Below, piece after piece: positions 12,293 to 22,515 of a stretch of 64,000 bases of DNA. Made by a program: the position numbers and the translations under genes. The DNA comes from Kordiimonadaceae bacterium (lineage in GTDB: Bacteria > Pseudomonadota > Alphaproteobacteria > Sphingomonadales > Kordiimonadaceae), in assembly GCA_017640725.1 (NCBI GenBank), contig JAEPQB010000001.1, positions 310,001 to 374,000 of the forward strand, written 5' to 3'. The notes under the pieces were generated by a model, which was not told the origin of the DNA, made no database searches, and saw only the letters and a program-made list of their open reading frames with translations. Numbering within the stretch: the first letter of the stretch is position 1; each line of letters opens with the position of its first letter.

Positions 12293-14037
12293 GCCGCTGC
12301 TTCCAATAGCTCAAACACTTTGTCGCGTTCATCCAGAACCAGAAGAAGTGCAAGGTCGCCTTCCTGAAGTTTCTCTATGATAACTTCTGTGCCTTTGGGT
12401 GGGCTGTCTGCTTTGGTGATTGCGGATGCATCAAAGCCAGCCTCAAGACACGCCTTTTCAATAAGATCACTCACTTCGCCCAATTCGCGGCCGCGCAAAT
12501 ATTCTTCAAGTTCGACGATGACAATTTCGTCGGGTTTGAAGGCAAGCGCCGCAAGTGTCAGGTCATGGATCTCTTGGTCTGACCGATCCCCAGCGTGACC
12601 CAGCAACAGGAATTTGCGCTTTGATGGCAGGTGTGCGAGCGCGTCCGATACCGCCTCTACCGAATGGGGGTTGTGGGCAAAATCCACAAATACCCGAGCA
12701 CCTTTAGCCATAAACTCATTGCAGCGCCCCGGGTTGTCCTCGGGCTTGCTTTCAAACGCGGTCAGGCCAGCAATAATGGCCTCGTCCTTAAGCCCCAGTG
12801 CTTTCGCGAGGCACAAAGCCCCCATCACGTTGCGGATATTAAACTTGGCGGCACCACCCATGGTGACGGGAGCATCCGCCGCAGCCAGTATTGCCTCCGC
12901 GGTGTTGCCATCGAAGAAAGTAATCATGCCGCCCTCGAGCCAGCAACAGACCTGCCCAGCTGCCTTTGAAGCGCGAATTTGCGGATTTTCTGGATCGAGT
13001 GAGAACCAGCAAACCTTACGTTCCGCCTGAAGGCCATTGTTGACCACGAGCGGATCATCCGCATTCAACACCAATGTGCCATCTGTCGCGAGCGTGCGCG
13101 CGACCGCAAACTTGGCGTCTGCAAGCGCCTCAACGGTGTTTACGCCGTACTGGCCCAAATGGTCATTTGCAATATTGGTGACGAGCGCGGCTTGTGCCTG
13201 TCTGAGTGGCAATCCGCGCCGCAGAATACCGCCCCGAGCGACCTCCAGGAACGCGAGCTCTAGCCGCTTGTCACGCAAGAGCATGCGCGCACCGCCAGGG
13301 CCGGAGTAATCACCACGGTCGAGAATATCATCCCCGATTTTCACATAGTCAGTCGACGTGGTGCCCGAGACTATTCCAGCAGCCTCGCCGATCGCAGCCG
13401 AAAGCCGAACGCTTGTTGATTTGCCATTGGTGCCGGTAATCAGTGCCACAGGCAGGTTGTGAAGAGCGGACCAATCGATTTCATCTAAGGGCGGGATTTC
13501 CCGCACCGGACAGGTAATGGAGCCGGTACCATGGCCCAGCGAGACATCATCGTCATCGCTCAGGAAATCAATGGCTTTTTCATCCGCCAGTTTTTGCAGC
13601 GCAAGCAATTCAGGGTTAGCCTCTTCCCGCATAACCGGCAAAAGTTCACCAACAAACCCTTCAAGGCTATCGGCTTCTGTTTCCAACAGCCGGTGCGCCG
13701 TGTAGTGCCACGCGATTTGCGCAACAAAAATGGCCGAGTACAGCTGATCAATCGGCGCCGTGATGGCCAAATTCAGGCCGTTCTCGAAGATACGAGATAT
13801 GCTCTTTTCAGCTTGCCAACCAATGGCGTCAAGGACTTTGCGCGCCTCTTGGCTCCACACCTTGGCTATCTCTGATTTGTCGAACTCCTCAACAAACACA
13901 TCGAGATTGGCGCCGTAATGCTTCCACAACAGCCCTGGCCCGGTCAGGCGGCGGCTGTCATCAAGGAGCAGCCGATCATCTTCAGGTACAGGAATTGAAA
14001 GCGCTGTTTCCAGCTCGTCAACGGTCATCACCATCAA
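12289..14037 (-). CDS. Mur ligase family protein, CphA-like second protein (cyanophycin synthetase paralogue without a recognisable ATP-grasp domain)
   Basis: P-loop [16 protein letters not shown] and [19 protein letters not shown] are Mur-ligase/CphA C-terminal-like. The N-terminal ~190 aa show no evident ATP-grasp motifs. Co-oriented just downstream of cphA. Confidence 0.8.
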   Translation of the reverse strand: MMVMTVDELETALSIPVPEDDRLLLDDSRRLTGPGLLWKHYGANLDVFVEEFDKSEIAKVWSQEARKVLDAIGWQAEKSISRIFENGLNLAITAPIDQLYSAIFVAQIAWHYTAHRLLETEADSLEGFVGELLPVMREEANPELLALQKLADEKAIDFLSDDDDVSLGHGTGSITCPVREIPPLDEIDWSALHNLPVALITGTNGKSTSVRLSAAIGEAAGIVSGTTSTDYVKIGDDILDRGDYSGPGGARMLLRDKRLELAFLEVARGGILRRGLPLRQAQAALVTNIANDHLGQYGVNTVEALADAKFAVARTLATDGTLVLNADDPLVVNNGLQAERKVCWFSLDPENPQIRASKAAGQVCCWLEGGMITFFDGNTAEAILAAADAPVTMGGAAKFNIRNVMGALCLAKALGLKDEAIIAGLTAFESKPEDNPGRCNEFMAKGARVFVDFAHNPHSVEAVSDALAHLPSKRKFLLLGHAGDRSDQEIHDLTLAALAFKPDEIVIVELEEYLRGRELGEVSDLIEKACLEAGFDASAITKADSPPKGTEVIIEKLQEGDLALLLVLDERDKVFELLEAAA

Positions 14038-14049
14038 AAGGTCTCCCGC

Positions 14050-16851
14050 CTAGTCGCCGTCTTCAATGTCATCGCGCGCAAGTCGTACACCCCGACCATC
14101 GCTCACAAGTTTCTGGTCATCATCGATCAGGTCTTCGAAGGCTTGGGTTACCATTGGCTTGGTTTCGCCGGTGCCAACCTGTTCTTCAGCGTTTTCACCA
14201 CCAAAATAGATGATCTGTTTCCAGCAGCGGATGATATTGTCGCCAAACACAACCACCAGATCGCCTTCGCGCGCCAATGAGAGGCCTGCTTCCACCGCTT
14301 CTTGTTCGTCGACAATCACCTGAATTTTGTCGGCATCTACGCCGTTTTCGATCAGGGCACCGCGCATCATTTGCGGCACTTCGTCGTGCTCGCGCTTGCG
14401 CTTGTTGTCGTCCGCTTTACAGATGTAATGATCGAAGTGACCGGCGAGTGTTTCGGCACTCTCGATGATGTCCTCGTCGCGCCTGTCGCCTGGGCACGCG
14501 ATCACAGCCACCCGCTTGCCAACGACCTCAAGCTGGTCGGTCAAGTTGGTCATCGCCTTAAACGCCGCCGCATTGTGCGCGTAATCCAATATCACCCGGA
14601 ACGGATGCTCGTCATACACATTCATCCGACCCGGTGCCTGGAAGAAGCTGGTGTTAAACGTGCGCAAGCCTTCCCGGATTTTGTCGAGATGCATGTCAAA
14701 GCTGTAGGCCATGGCCGCAGCAAACATCGCGTTTTGCACATTGTGGGTTGCCCTGCCCTCCAGCGTTGCTGGAATAAGATGCGACCACAACAGCGGGATA
14801 TGTGTGCCATTGTCGTAGATGGCGATCATGTCGCCGTTCATACCACTTTCGAGCACCACTGCGCGCCCACCCAGTTTGATGTGCTGTTTCACCAGAGGGT
14901 GGGAGTGATTCATCGTCACATACATGATGTGCTCAGCATCGCAGTAGTCCGCCATCATCAGGCAGTGACGATCATCGGCATTGAGCACCACAACATCGCT
15001 TGCGGCCTCAACAACAATGCGTTTTACAGCCGCCAGCTGTTCCATCGTATCGATGCCGCCCATGCCCAAATGGTCACTTGAAACATTCAGGCAAGCCGAA
15101 ACATTTGTAGATTCGTACCCAAGGCCACTGCGCACCAACCCGCCACGTGCTGTTTCAAGCACGGCAAAGTCAACGGTTGGGTCACGCAGTACCATCTGCG
15201 CCGACTGCGGGCCGGTTGTGTCACCCTTCACGGTTTGTTTGCCGTCCACATAAATGCCGTCCGTGGTCGTCAGGCCAACAATGTTGCCGCCGCCCTTCAT
15301 GATGTGCGCCAGCATGCGCGACGTGGTGGTTTTACCATTGGTACCGGTAATGGCAGCAATCGGAATACGGCTGGGTGCATCGGCCGGGAACAGCATGTCG
15401 ATCACCTTGCCTGACACGTCGCGTGGTTCACCCTCAGACGGCGCCACATGCATGCGGAAACCAGGGGCCGCATTCACTTCAACAATCGCACCGCCAATGT
15501 CCTTGTAGGACTGAGTGACGTCGTCCGTGAGGAAGTCAACACCGCCCACATCAAGGCCGACGGCTTGCACAGCCCGCACCGCCATTTCGCGGTTATCAGG
15601 GTGCACAACGTCAGTCATATCAACGGCGGTACCACCTGTTGACAGGTTTGCGGTTGAGCGTAGGAAGAACGGCTCACCTTGCGGCAGCACCGTTTCTTCG
15701 GTGAAGCCCGCTTTTTCCATCAGTCGCGTGGCCTGATGGTCAATCTCTAGGCGAGTGAGCACCTTTTCGTGGCCCACACCGCGGCGCGGGTCTTCGTTCA
15801 CTAGATCCACGAGCTCAGCAATTGTTTTTTTGCCGTCGCCAACCACATGGCCAGGCACCCGTTTCGCAACCGCAACAAGCTCGTTGTTGACCACCAACAT
15901 GCGGTGGTCCATGCCGGTGATGAAGCTTTCCACTAGCACAGCACGACTGGTGCCTTGTTCGCGTGCCGTGCTGAACGCGGCGGCTGCCTCGTCGTCATCA
16001 TTGATGTTGATGGTCACACCACGCCCGTGGTTGGCGCTTAGGGGCTTGACCACAACAGGGTAGCCGATGCGGTGGGCGGCGCGCACTGTCTCACGCTCAT
16101 TGTAGACCATATATTGTTTGGGCACCGGCAAGCCCAGGTCATTCAGCAAGCGGTGGGTATCTTCCTTGTCGCAGGAGATCTCAACCGCGATATGCCGTGT
16201 TTCACTGGTGATTGTCGCCTGAATGCGCTTTTGATACTTGCCATGGCCAAACTGTACGAGGCTGTGTGCATTGAGCCGCAGCCATGGCACACCGCGATCT
16301 TCAGCGGCCTCGACGAGAGAACCAGTGGAGGGACCAAACGCATGGCGCTGCGCACGCCGGATGAAGGCAGTTAGTTCTTCTTCCCAATCAAAATCATCAT
16401 CGATTTCATAATCGACCTGTGCCTGCACGTCTTTGGGCAGCAAGTGCATCAGCAGCCGAATTGCAAGCTTTGCGGCGGCTAGCCCCACGTCCCGGTGTTT
16501 ATAGGCAAATACCATATTGTATTCGCCCGGATTGCCAGTAGAGCGCGTACGCCCAAAGGTGACGTCATTACCTGCCACACACTGAAGTTCAATGGCCACA
16601 TGCTCCATGATGTGGCCCATCCAAGTACCTTCGTCTTCGCGGAGGCGGCGCAGGAAACCACCGTGGGTTTTATAGGAGCAGCCATGCTCCTCGAGCCCGG
16701 GAAGTGCGGCAACCAGACCTTCAATGAAGTCTTTGCCAAGCCGGACAGAGGGCCATTCTTCAAGAACACCCAGATCAAGCACATGCCGTATGACGCGGAA
16801 TTTCGCGTACAAGTTCGGCCCGACGTAAACGTTGGTTTTGAGTATCTTCAT
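14050..16851 (-). CDS. cphA: Cyanophycin synthetase
   Basis: 933 aa with three-part architecture: N-terminal domain, ATP-grasp (GYPVVVKPLSANHGRGVTINI, VEVNAAPGFRMHVAPSEG) and Mur ligase (AAITGTNGKTTTSRMLAHI, ILDYAHNAAAFKAMT). Confidence 0.96.
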   Translation of the reverse strand: MKILKTNVYVGPNLYAKFRVIRHVLDLGVLEEWPSVRLGKDFIEGLVAALPGLEEHGCSYKTHGGFLRRLREDEGTWMGHIMEHVAIELQCVAGNDVTFGRTRSTGNPGEYNMVFAYKHRDVGLAAAKLAIRLLMHLLPKDVQAQVDYEIDDDFDWEEELTAFIRRAQRHAFGPSTGSLVEAAEDRGVPWLRLNAHSLVQFGHGKYQKRIQATITSETRHIAVEISCDKEDTHRLLNDLGLPVPKQYMVYNERETVRAAHRIGYPVVVKPLSANHGRGVTININDDDEAAAAFSTAREQGTSRAVLVESFITGMDHRMLVVNNELVAVAKRVPGHVVGDGKKTIAELVDLVNEDPRRGVGHEKVLTRLEIDHQATRLMEKAGFTEETVLPQGEPFFLRSTANLSTGGTAVDMTDVVHPDNREMAVRAVQAVGLDVGGVDFLTDDVTQSYKDIGGAIVEVNAAPGFRMHVAPSEGEPRDVSGKVIDMLFPADAPSRIPIAAITGTNGKTTTSRMLAHIMKGGGNIVGLTTTDGIYVDGKQTVKGDTTGPQSAQMVLRDPTVDFAVLETARGGLVRSGLGYESTNVSACLNVSSDHLGMGGIDTMEQLAAVKRIVVEAASDVVVLNADDRHCLMMADYCDAEHIMYVTMNHSHPLVKQHIKLGGRAVVLESGMNGDMIAIYDNGTHIPLLWSHLIPATLEGRATHNVQNAMFAAAMAYSFDMHLDKIREGLRTFNTSFFQAPGRMNVYDEHPFRVILDYAHNAAAFKAMTNLTDQLEVVGKRVAVIACPGDRRDEDIIESAETLAGHFDHYICKADDNKRKREHDEVPQMMRGALIENGVDADKIQVIVDEQEAVEAGLSLAREGDLVVVFGDNIIRCWKQIIYFGGENAEEQVGTGETKPMVTQAFEDLIDDDQKLVSDGRGVRLARDDIEDGD

Positions 16852-16913
16852 AGAATGTCCCCCGACACTTTACTCAGTTAAAATAATGCCTGCCTGCTTC
16901 GGTCTTTTAGGGT

Positions 16914-17777
16914 TTAGTCTCCCACCGAAATGTTACAGTGACCTTGCCCGTCTTCCGCGGGTGGGAAAGCCTCCCGCGTATTCAAATCGTAATGGCAGCC
17001 CTCATGCAATATATCGAGCTTCAGCCCAAGAAGCCCCAATGCTTCACCAGACCGAGCCTGGCTGAGAGAGGAATATTTTAGGCCCGAACCATCCACGATG
17101 GTCACGCCGCCGCTGCCTACAACTTCAATAACATTATCGGAGTCGATGAAAGCCGCTGTGTCTTCATCCACACCTATGCCAAACAAATACGGATTATAAG
17201 CAACTGCTGAAAGCAGCCGTCCAATCCGGTTTCGCTCAGAAAAATGCTGATCAATAATCGCTGAGTTGGTGAGCCCCAAACCCGGCGCAAGCGTCGCGCC
17301 GCCTTCGCGGGCACCGCTGTCCCCCGGACCACCAGCCATCATATGCTGCGCCATGATAGACGCACCAGCAGACGTACCTGCGATATGAACCCCAGCGGCA
17401 TTGCCGCGGCGGATGGCTTGAGCAACAGCCGTACCACCCAGAATGGTGGACAGGCGCAGCTGATTGCCACCCGTGATGAATATGCCGGTGGCCTCATCAC
17501 AAAGGGCCGCATACTCTGGGTTATCGCAGTCTTCACGACTGGTGATGGGCGTATAATTCACTTCGCCAGCGCCCAGTCGCTTGAACAAGGTCTGGTACAT
17601 GCGCCCGGTGTCGTCGAGGCGAGAAGCAGTTGGAATAACTAAGATGCGGGATTTTTTACCACCAGAGATTTCCGTGAATCGCTTCAGGATGGTTGGTTTG
17701 GCTTCCTTGTCCTCGGCACCGCCGATAGGAACAAGATATCCGCGTTTTTGGCCCTCTGGAACAATAGCTGGGCACAT
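16914..17777 (-). CDS. cphB: Cyanophycinase (S51-type serine peptidase)
   Basis: YLVPIGGAEDKE, FITGGNQLRLSTIL, nucleophile motif AGTSAGASIM. Upstream of cphA on the same strand. Confidence 0.94.
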   Translation of the reverse strand: MCPAIVPEGQKRGYLVPIGGAEDKEAKPTILKRFTEISGGKKSRILVIPTASRLDDTGRMYQTLFKRLGAGEVNYTPITSREDCDNPEYAALCDEATGIFITGGNQLRLSTILGGTAVAQAIRRGNAAGVHIAGTSAGASIMAQHMMAGGPGDSGAREGGATLAPGLGLTNSAIIDQHFSERNRIGRLLSAVAYNPYLFGIGVDEDTAAFIDSDNVIEVVGSGGVTIVDGSGLKYSSLSQARSGEALGLLGLKLDILHEGCHYDLNTREAFPPAEDGQGHCNISVGD

Positions 17778-18004
17778 GCGTTCGTTTCCTGGTACTATTT
17801 TATTGTCGCCACCGGTTGTTCCGGCGCGCCGTCCTTACCTCAAAGCATTAAACGAAGAATGAACACTGTGCCATTGTTAAGTGGCCGAAAAGTGCATTTT
17901 TCTGTGCTTTTGTGAGCACGGCGAGCGGCATTTACCCCAGCGCGCACTATTTTGCAAAACTATTTCGTTGCCAAGCGAGCAACCTCGTTCTATTCCAATC
18001 AGCG

Positions 18005-18200
18005 CGATGGTTCTGCTGGGCGAGGAAACCAGCCCAGAAGCTAAGAGGGAATGCGGTGCGTACCCGTCGTTTACGACACGGCACAAAACCGCAGCTGTAC
18101 CCGCAACTGTAAGTGAGGAGCTTCGCCCACAATGCCACTGATCTATTGGTCGGGAAGGCTGGGCGGCAGCATTGATCCACAAGCCAGGAGACCTGCCATC
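18005..18200 (+). ncRNA. Cobalamin (AdoCbl-type) riboswitch
   Basis: Contains GAGGGAATGCGGTG, the B12-box-like core CCGCAGCTGTACCCGCAACTGTAAG, GCCACTG...GGGAAGGCTGGGCGGCA and AAGCCAGGAGACCTGCC, directly upstream of a btuB-like gene. Confidence 0.92.
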
Positions 18201-18353
18201 CGGTCGCCCCTCTTGAGGCCGGGTTAGCCATCAAGAACGGACATCCGTACAGGCGACGATTTGTTGCCGTGTGCCGGGTGTGTTTCTTCAAAAACAAACT
18301 CCATACGGTTGGTTTATTTGGCCGCATTCGGCCTGATATGGAGTTTAGAAATT

Positions 18354-20201
18354 GTGAAACATTCCAATTCATTGAAGTTTGCACTGGCGGCGAGCACTTT
18401 GCTCTCCACTCCTGTTTTAGCGCAAACATCCGACGACGACATCGAAGAAGTGATCGTCACAGCGGGCCGGCGCGCACAGCCCGCCAGCGAAGTTGCAAAG
18501 TCTGTCAGTGTCATTTCCGCAGAAGACATTCAGCTGGGGCAATTCAGCTTTCTACTTGATGCCGTGCAAACCCTGCCAGGTGTTAGCATCAACCAAAACG
18601 GCGCTTTTGGTGGCACTGCGTTTGTCAGCCTCAGGGGTTCAGCAACCGATCAAACCGTTGTGCTGATAGACGGCGTGCAAGTGAATGACGGCTCTGCCCC
18701 CGGCGGCGGCTTTGACTTTGCGCGACTGGACCCAAGCGGTGTTGAACGCATCGAGGTGCTGAAAGGCCCGCAGGCTGTACTTTACGGCTCGGACGCGATC
18801 GGTGGTGTCATCAATATCATCACCAAGTCCGGTTCGGACAGCTTTGGCGGTGACGCCTATGCTGAATACGGCGCGTTTGAAAGCTTCCGGGCTGGCGGCT
18901 CCATTCGAGGCGGCAACGAGCGATTCGGCTACTCCGTTTCTGCCGGTTTTGTCGATCAGGGTGGCATCTCGGCCGCAGATAGCGCTGACGGCAACACTGA
19001 AACCGATGGTTTTGAAAACCTGACGCTACGCGGCAAGCTAACCGCAAAAGTGAGCGAACATATCCGTTTTGAAGTCGCAAGCAGCTATGTTGATTCAGAA
19101 AGTGAATTCGATGGCTTTGTGTTTGCGAACGGTATTTTTGCACTGGGCGACACGGATGATCTGAACAAAACTGAAGAGTTTTCGATCGCTGGCCGCGGCT
19201 TTGTTGACTTGCTTGATGGCCGCTTCAAAAACACTTTTTCGGTGGAATACTCAGAAATTGATCGCAACAACTTCTCGGGCGGCGTGTTTTCAAACGGCGC
19301 CACAGCCAACCGCACCAACTTCGATTATTTAGGCGAATTCGCCCTCGATGAGGGCTGGACCTTGCTTGCGGGTGCACAGCATGAAGAAGTTGACGCTGAA
19401 ACTGTTGATCCGGAACCGCTCTCAATCTCCAGCGTATTCGGCAGCTTGGCGTACAGCGCGGACGGGCTTTCTTTCGCCGCCGGCCTGCGGCATGACGACC
19501 ATGAAACCTTTGGCGGCACAACAAACGCGGAAGTGAATGCGGCTTACCTGTTTGAAGACTCTGGCTCTCGTTTGCACGCAGCCTGGAGTGAAGGCTTCAA
19601 GGCCCCGACCATTTTTCAGCTCACTTTCAGCTGCTGTGGGTTTGACGCCAACCCCAATTTGAACCCGGAGCGGGCAAATGCCTGGGAAGTGGGTCTGACG
19701 CAACCATTTGAAAATGGCCGAGGCCAGTTTGGCGCAACATACTTTGAGCAACGCACCCGTGACCTGATCATCTTCACTTTCACGGGTGGATACCAAAATG
19801 TGGACAGGGCCAGCGCGACCGGCTTTGAGTTCACGTTAGACTATGACTTGAGAGACGACCTAACGCTTCAGGCCAATTACACCATCACCGATGCGGAAGA
19901 TCGCACAACCGGTGACCGGTTGATCCGCCGACCAAAAAATCAAGCCTTTGCTTCATTAAGTTGGCAAGCGACTGAGCAGCTGAACACCAGCATTGCCTTC
20001 ACCTACAATGGCCGCGAAGCGGACAGTGCGGGCCCCGTGGAAGGGTGGCGCCGTGTTGATGTGCGCGCCAGCTACCGGCTGGACGAAACCTGGGAGCTAT
20101 ATGGTCGCATCGATAATTTGTTTGATACTGAGTATCAGCAAGTAAACGGTTACGGGACACCCGGCATATCTGCCTTTGGCGGCGTCAGGACACGTTTCTA
20201 A
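18354..20201 (+). CDS. btuB: TonB-dependent vitamin B12 receptor (BtuB-like)
   Basis: Signal peptide LKFALAASTLLSTPVLA, TonB-box-like EEVIVTAGRR, plug motif GVERIEVLKGPQAVLYGSDAIGGVINIITK, C-terminal beta-barrel ending in F, under a cobalamin riboswitch. GTG start at 18354. Confidence 0.88.
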   Translation: MKHSNSLKFALAASTLLSTPVLAQTSDDDIEEVIVTAGRRAQPASEVAKSVSVISAEDIQLGQFSFLLDAVQTLPGVSINQNGAFGGTAFVSLRGSATDQTVVLIDGVQVNDGSAPGGGFDFARLDPSGVERIEVLKGPQAVLYGSDAIGGVINIITKSGSDSFGGDAYAEYGAFESFRAGGSIRGGNERFGYSVSAGFVDQGGISAADSADGNTETDGFENLTLRGKLTAKVSEHIRFEVASSYVDSESEFDGFVFANGIFALGDTDDLNKTEEFSIAGRGFVDLLDGRFKNTFSVEYSEIDRNNFSGGVFSNGATANRTNFDYLGEFALDEGWTLLAGAQHEEVDAETVDPEPLSISSVFGSLAYSADGLSFAAGLRHDDHETFGGTTNAEVNAAYLFEDSGSRLHAAWSEGFKAPTIFQLTFSCCGFDANPNLNPERANAWEVGLTQPFENGRGQFGATYFEQRTRDLIIFTFTGGYQNVDRASATGFEFTLDYDLRDDLTLQANYTITDAEDRTTGDRLIRRPKNQAFASLSWQATEQLNTSIAFTYNGREADSAGPVEGWRRVDVRASYRLDETWELYGRIDNLFDTEYQQVNGYGTPGISAFGGVRTRF

Positions 20202-21043
20202 TGAAAGACTGGCACCACATATTGAAGGCAATGTGTGGTGCTACCCTTCTGCTCGCCTCCATATCGTTAAAGGCGGATGAGCAACCCGAGCAAATTGCGT
20301 CGCTCGATTATTGCTCAGACCAGTTCGTATTGGCGTTGGCGCCGCGAGAAACCATTGCTTCCCTCTCCCGTGACGCAGATAGCGTATTCAGCTTTTTTGC
20401 GGACAAAGCCAAAGGCATCGCCAAAAACCGCGGCAGTCTTGAAGAAATTTTACATCTGCAACCAACGCTTCTTGTTCGGCAATGGCAAGGCAGCACAGCG
20501 ATGGACGGCATTCTTAATCAGGCCGGAATTTCAACAATTGCCCTGCCCTTCACCGCAAGCAATGACGCCGCTTTTGAAAGCGTACTTGAGTTCGGCGATG
20601 CCATCGGCCGGACTGAAGAAGCCAAATCATTTGTCGCTTCAAGGAAAGCGATGCAAGCAGAACTGTCTGCTACAAAATCGCTAGAGTTGAAGGCTCTGTA
20701 TGTGACACCAAGCGGCTTCACTGCGGGCACCAGCACAGGTGTAAACGCAATCATCGAAAATGCCGGCCTGACCAGCATTGCATACGATTATGGTCTTTCT
20801 GGCTGGGGTCCCCTGCCGCTGGAGGCGATTGTGCGCCAACAACCCGACGTGATTATCGCGAGCCTTTTTGACCTGCCGCGTGCCCAGTCAAACTGGTCAC
20901 TTGCGGGGCACCCCAAAATCGCAGCACTTATGGAAAATGTTCCAGTGATCAACCTGCCTGCGCGCTTCACTGCCTGCAGTACCTTATTCGCCACTGACGC
21001 GGCGTATCACATCAGAAAACAAGCCGACGCATTAGCTCCTTAA
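20201..21043 (+). CDS. ABC transporter substrate-binding protein, cobalamin type (BtuF-like)
   Basis: Periplasmic-binding-protein features (IASLDYCSDQFVLAL...EEILHLQPTLLV), signal sequence, ATG overlapping the btuB stop (TAATG). Confidence 0.82.
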   Translation: MKDWHHILKAMCGATLLLASISLKADEQPEQIASLDYCSDQFVLALAPRETIASLSRDADSVFSFFADKAKGIAKNRGSLEEILHLQPTLLVRQWQGSTAMDGILNQAGISTIALPFTASNDAAFESVLEFGDAIGRTEEAKSFVASRKAMQAELSATKSLELKALYVTPSGFTAGTSTGVNAIIENAGLTSIAYDYGLSGWGPLPLEAIVRQQPDVIIASLFDLPRAQSNWSLAGHPKIAALMENVPVINLPARFTACSTLFATDAAYHIRKQADALAP

Positions 21044-21103
21044 GCACTCCCTTGCTACGTCCCCCAACCTGAGTAACAATGGTCTGGGGAAATAGGGGGA
21101 TCT

Positions 21104-22459
21104 ATGGATCATCAAAAAGTCATCGGCAAAAGAGACATCGTGCTGTTTTGCATTTCAGCCATTCTGTTAATTGATACGGTGGCGACCGGAGCAGCTATTG
21201 GTGCCTCCAGCATTTTTTGGTGGGTATTTCTTGGTGTAATTTTCTTTGTGCCCTTTTCCCTGATCTCTGCTGAATTAGGCTGCACGTACCCCGACCAGGG
21301 TGGCATTTATGCCTGGGTGCAGCGAGCATTTGGCGCCCGCTGGGCCACGCGGGTTACATGGTCTTATTGGGTCAATGTGGCGGTTTGGTTGCCGTCCCTT
21401 TCCGTATTGTTCGCCGGTATATTTGCTCAGCTTTTTTGGCCCGAAATGCCCCTGTCTGCGCAAATCGCGGTTGGTGTCGGGCTTTCCTGGCTCACTGTTC
21501 TGGTCAATATCATCACATTGGAAGTTGGCAAATGGGTGCCTAATATCGGCGCCATCATTAAAATAATTGTCTTCACCGCGGTTATTTGCGGTGCCGCGTT
21601 CTACTATTCGGAAAATGGCGCGGCGAATGATCTTTCGCTGGCAGCCATAGCGCCTGACCTCAGCGATGGCCTGCAATATTTACCTGTTATCATTTATGGC
21701 ATGCTGGGGTTTGAATTGATCTGCGCTGGGTCTGACGAAATCCAAAACCCAGAAAAGAATGTGCCCTCTGGTGTGTTGATATCAGGCGCGATTATCATCT
21801 GCTTTTACCTATTGGCAACGGTCGCAGTATTGGTTGCGGTCCCGGTTCAGGACATCAATTTGGTCGAAGGCCTGGTTGACACGCTCACCCTGTTTTTTGG
21901 TGATAGCGGCATTGGCGGTGCGTTTGTCACGCTGTTGGCCATTGGCGCGCTTTACACCTTCTTCTCGAATGGCGCCACTTGGGCGATGGGCGCCAACCGG
22001 GCCGCTGCGGAGGCCGCAATAGAGGGCGAGCTTCCGGCCTTTTTCGCCGTTGAAAGTAAAAGCAGAGGCACGCCCGTGGGCGCTGCCATCGCCCTCGGCA
22101 TATCCAGCACCATTATTTTGGTACTGTACGGCTTTTTTGCAGGCAGTAATCAGGATCTGTTCTGGTCACTGTTTGCGTTCAGCGGTGTCATATTCATCAT
22201 CCCCTATGTGGGCATGATGTTCGCCTACATTAAACTGCGTCGTACAGACCCTGACCGCGAACGCCCTTTCAAAGTGGGTGGCCCAAGTTGGCTGCCGCTT
22301 TTGCTCGCAAGCATCTGTTCTGTTGTATTGATCCTGACAATTATACTGTTCAACTATGTGCCGGGCGACGGCATGCAGTGGAAAGTATTCTGGGGGGCGC
22401 TGACTTTGCTTATCATTGGTGAAGTTATCGTTCACACCAGCAAGACCAAAAGCAATTAG
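21104..22459 (+). CDS. APC superfamily amino acid permease
   Basis: About 12 hydrophobic segments; GAAIGASSIFWWVFLGVIFFVPFSLISAELGCTYPDQGGIYAWVQRAFG is typical of APC permeases. Confidence 0.85.
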   Translation: MDHQKVIGKRDIVLFCISAILLIDTVATGAAIGASSIFWWVFLGVIFFVPFSLISAELGCTYPDQGGIYAWVQRAFGARWATRVTWSYWVNVAVWLPSLSVLFAGIFAQLFWPEMPLSAQIAVGVGLSWLTVLVNIITLEVGKWVPNIGAIIKIIVFTAVICGAAFYYSENGAANDLSLAAIAPDLSDGLQYLPVIIYGMLGFELICAGSDEIQNPEKNVPSGVLISGAIIICFYLLATVAVLVAVPVQDINLVEGLVDTLTLFFGDSGIGGAFVTLLAIGALYTFFSNGATWAMGANRAAAEAAIEGELPAFFAVESKSRGTPVGAAIALGISSTIILVLYGFFAGSNQDLFWSLFAFSGVIFIIPYVGMMFAYIKLRRTDPDRERPFKVGGPSWLPLLLASICSVVLILTIILFNYVPGDGMQWKVFWGALTLLIIGEVIVHTSKTKSN

Positions 22460-22471
22460 GCCGTAAAGCAA

Positions 22472-22492
22472 AAGGGCCGCAAAGCGGCCCTT
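22472..22492. terminator. Intrinsic (probably bidirectional) terminator hairpin between convergent genes
   Basis: AAGGGCCGC-AAA-GCGGCCCTT, perfect 9-bp arms, between convergent stops at 22459 (+) and 22516 (-). Confidence 0.75.
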
Positions 22493-22515
22493 AAACTGAT
22501 TTAGCAAAGCCCGAC

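Noticed and set aside
14302-15081. 259-aa plus-strand ORF
   Set aside because: Antisense to cphA; His-rich translation is a by-product of the opposite coding frame.
18261-18353. Extended N-terminus of the BtuB-like ORF
   Set aside because: The extension is not signal-peptide-like; GTG at 18354 gives a proper signal peptide.
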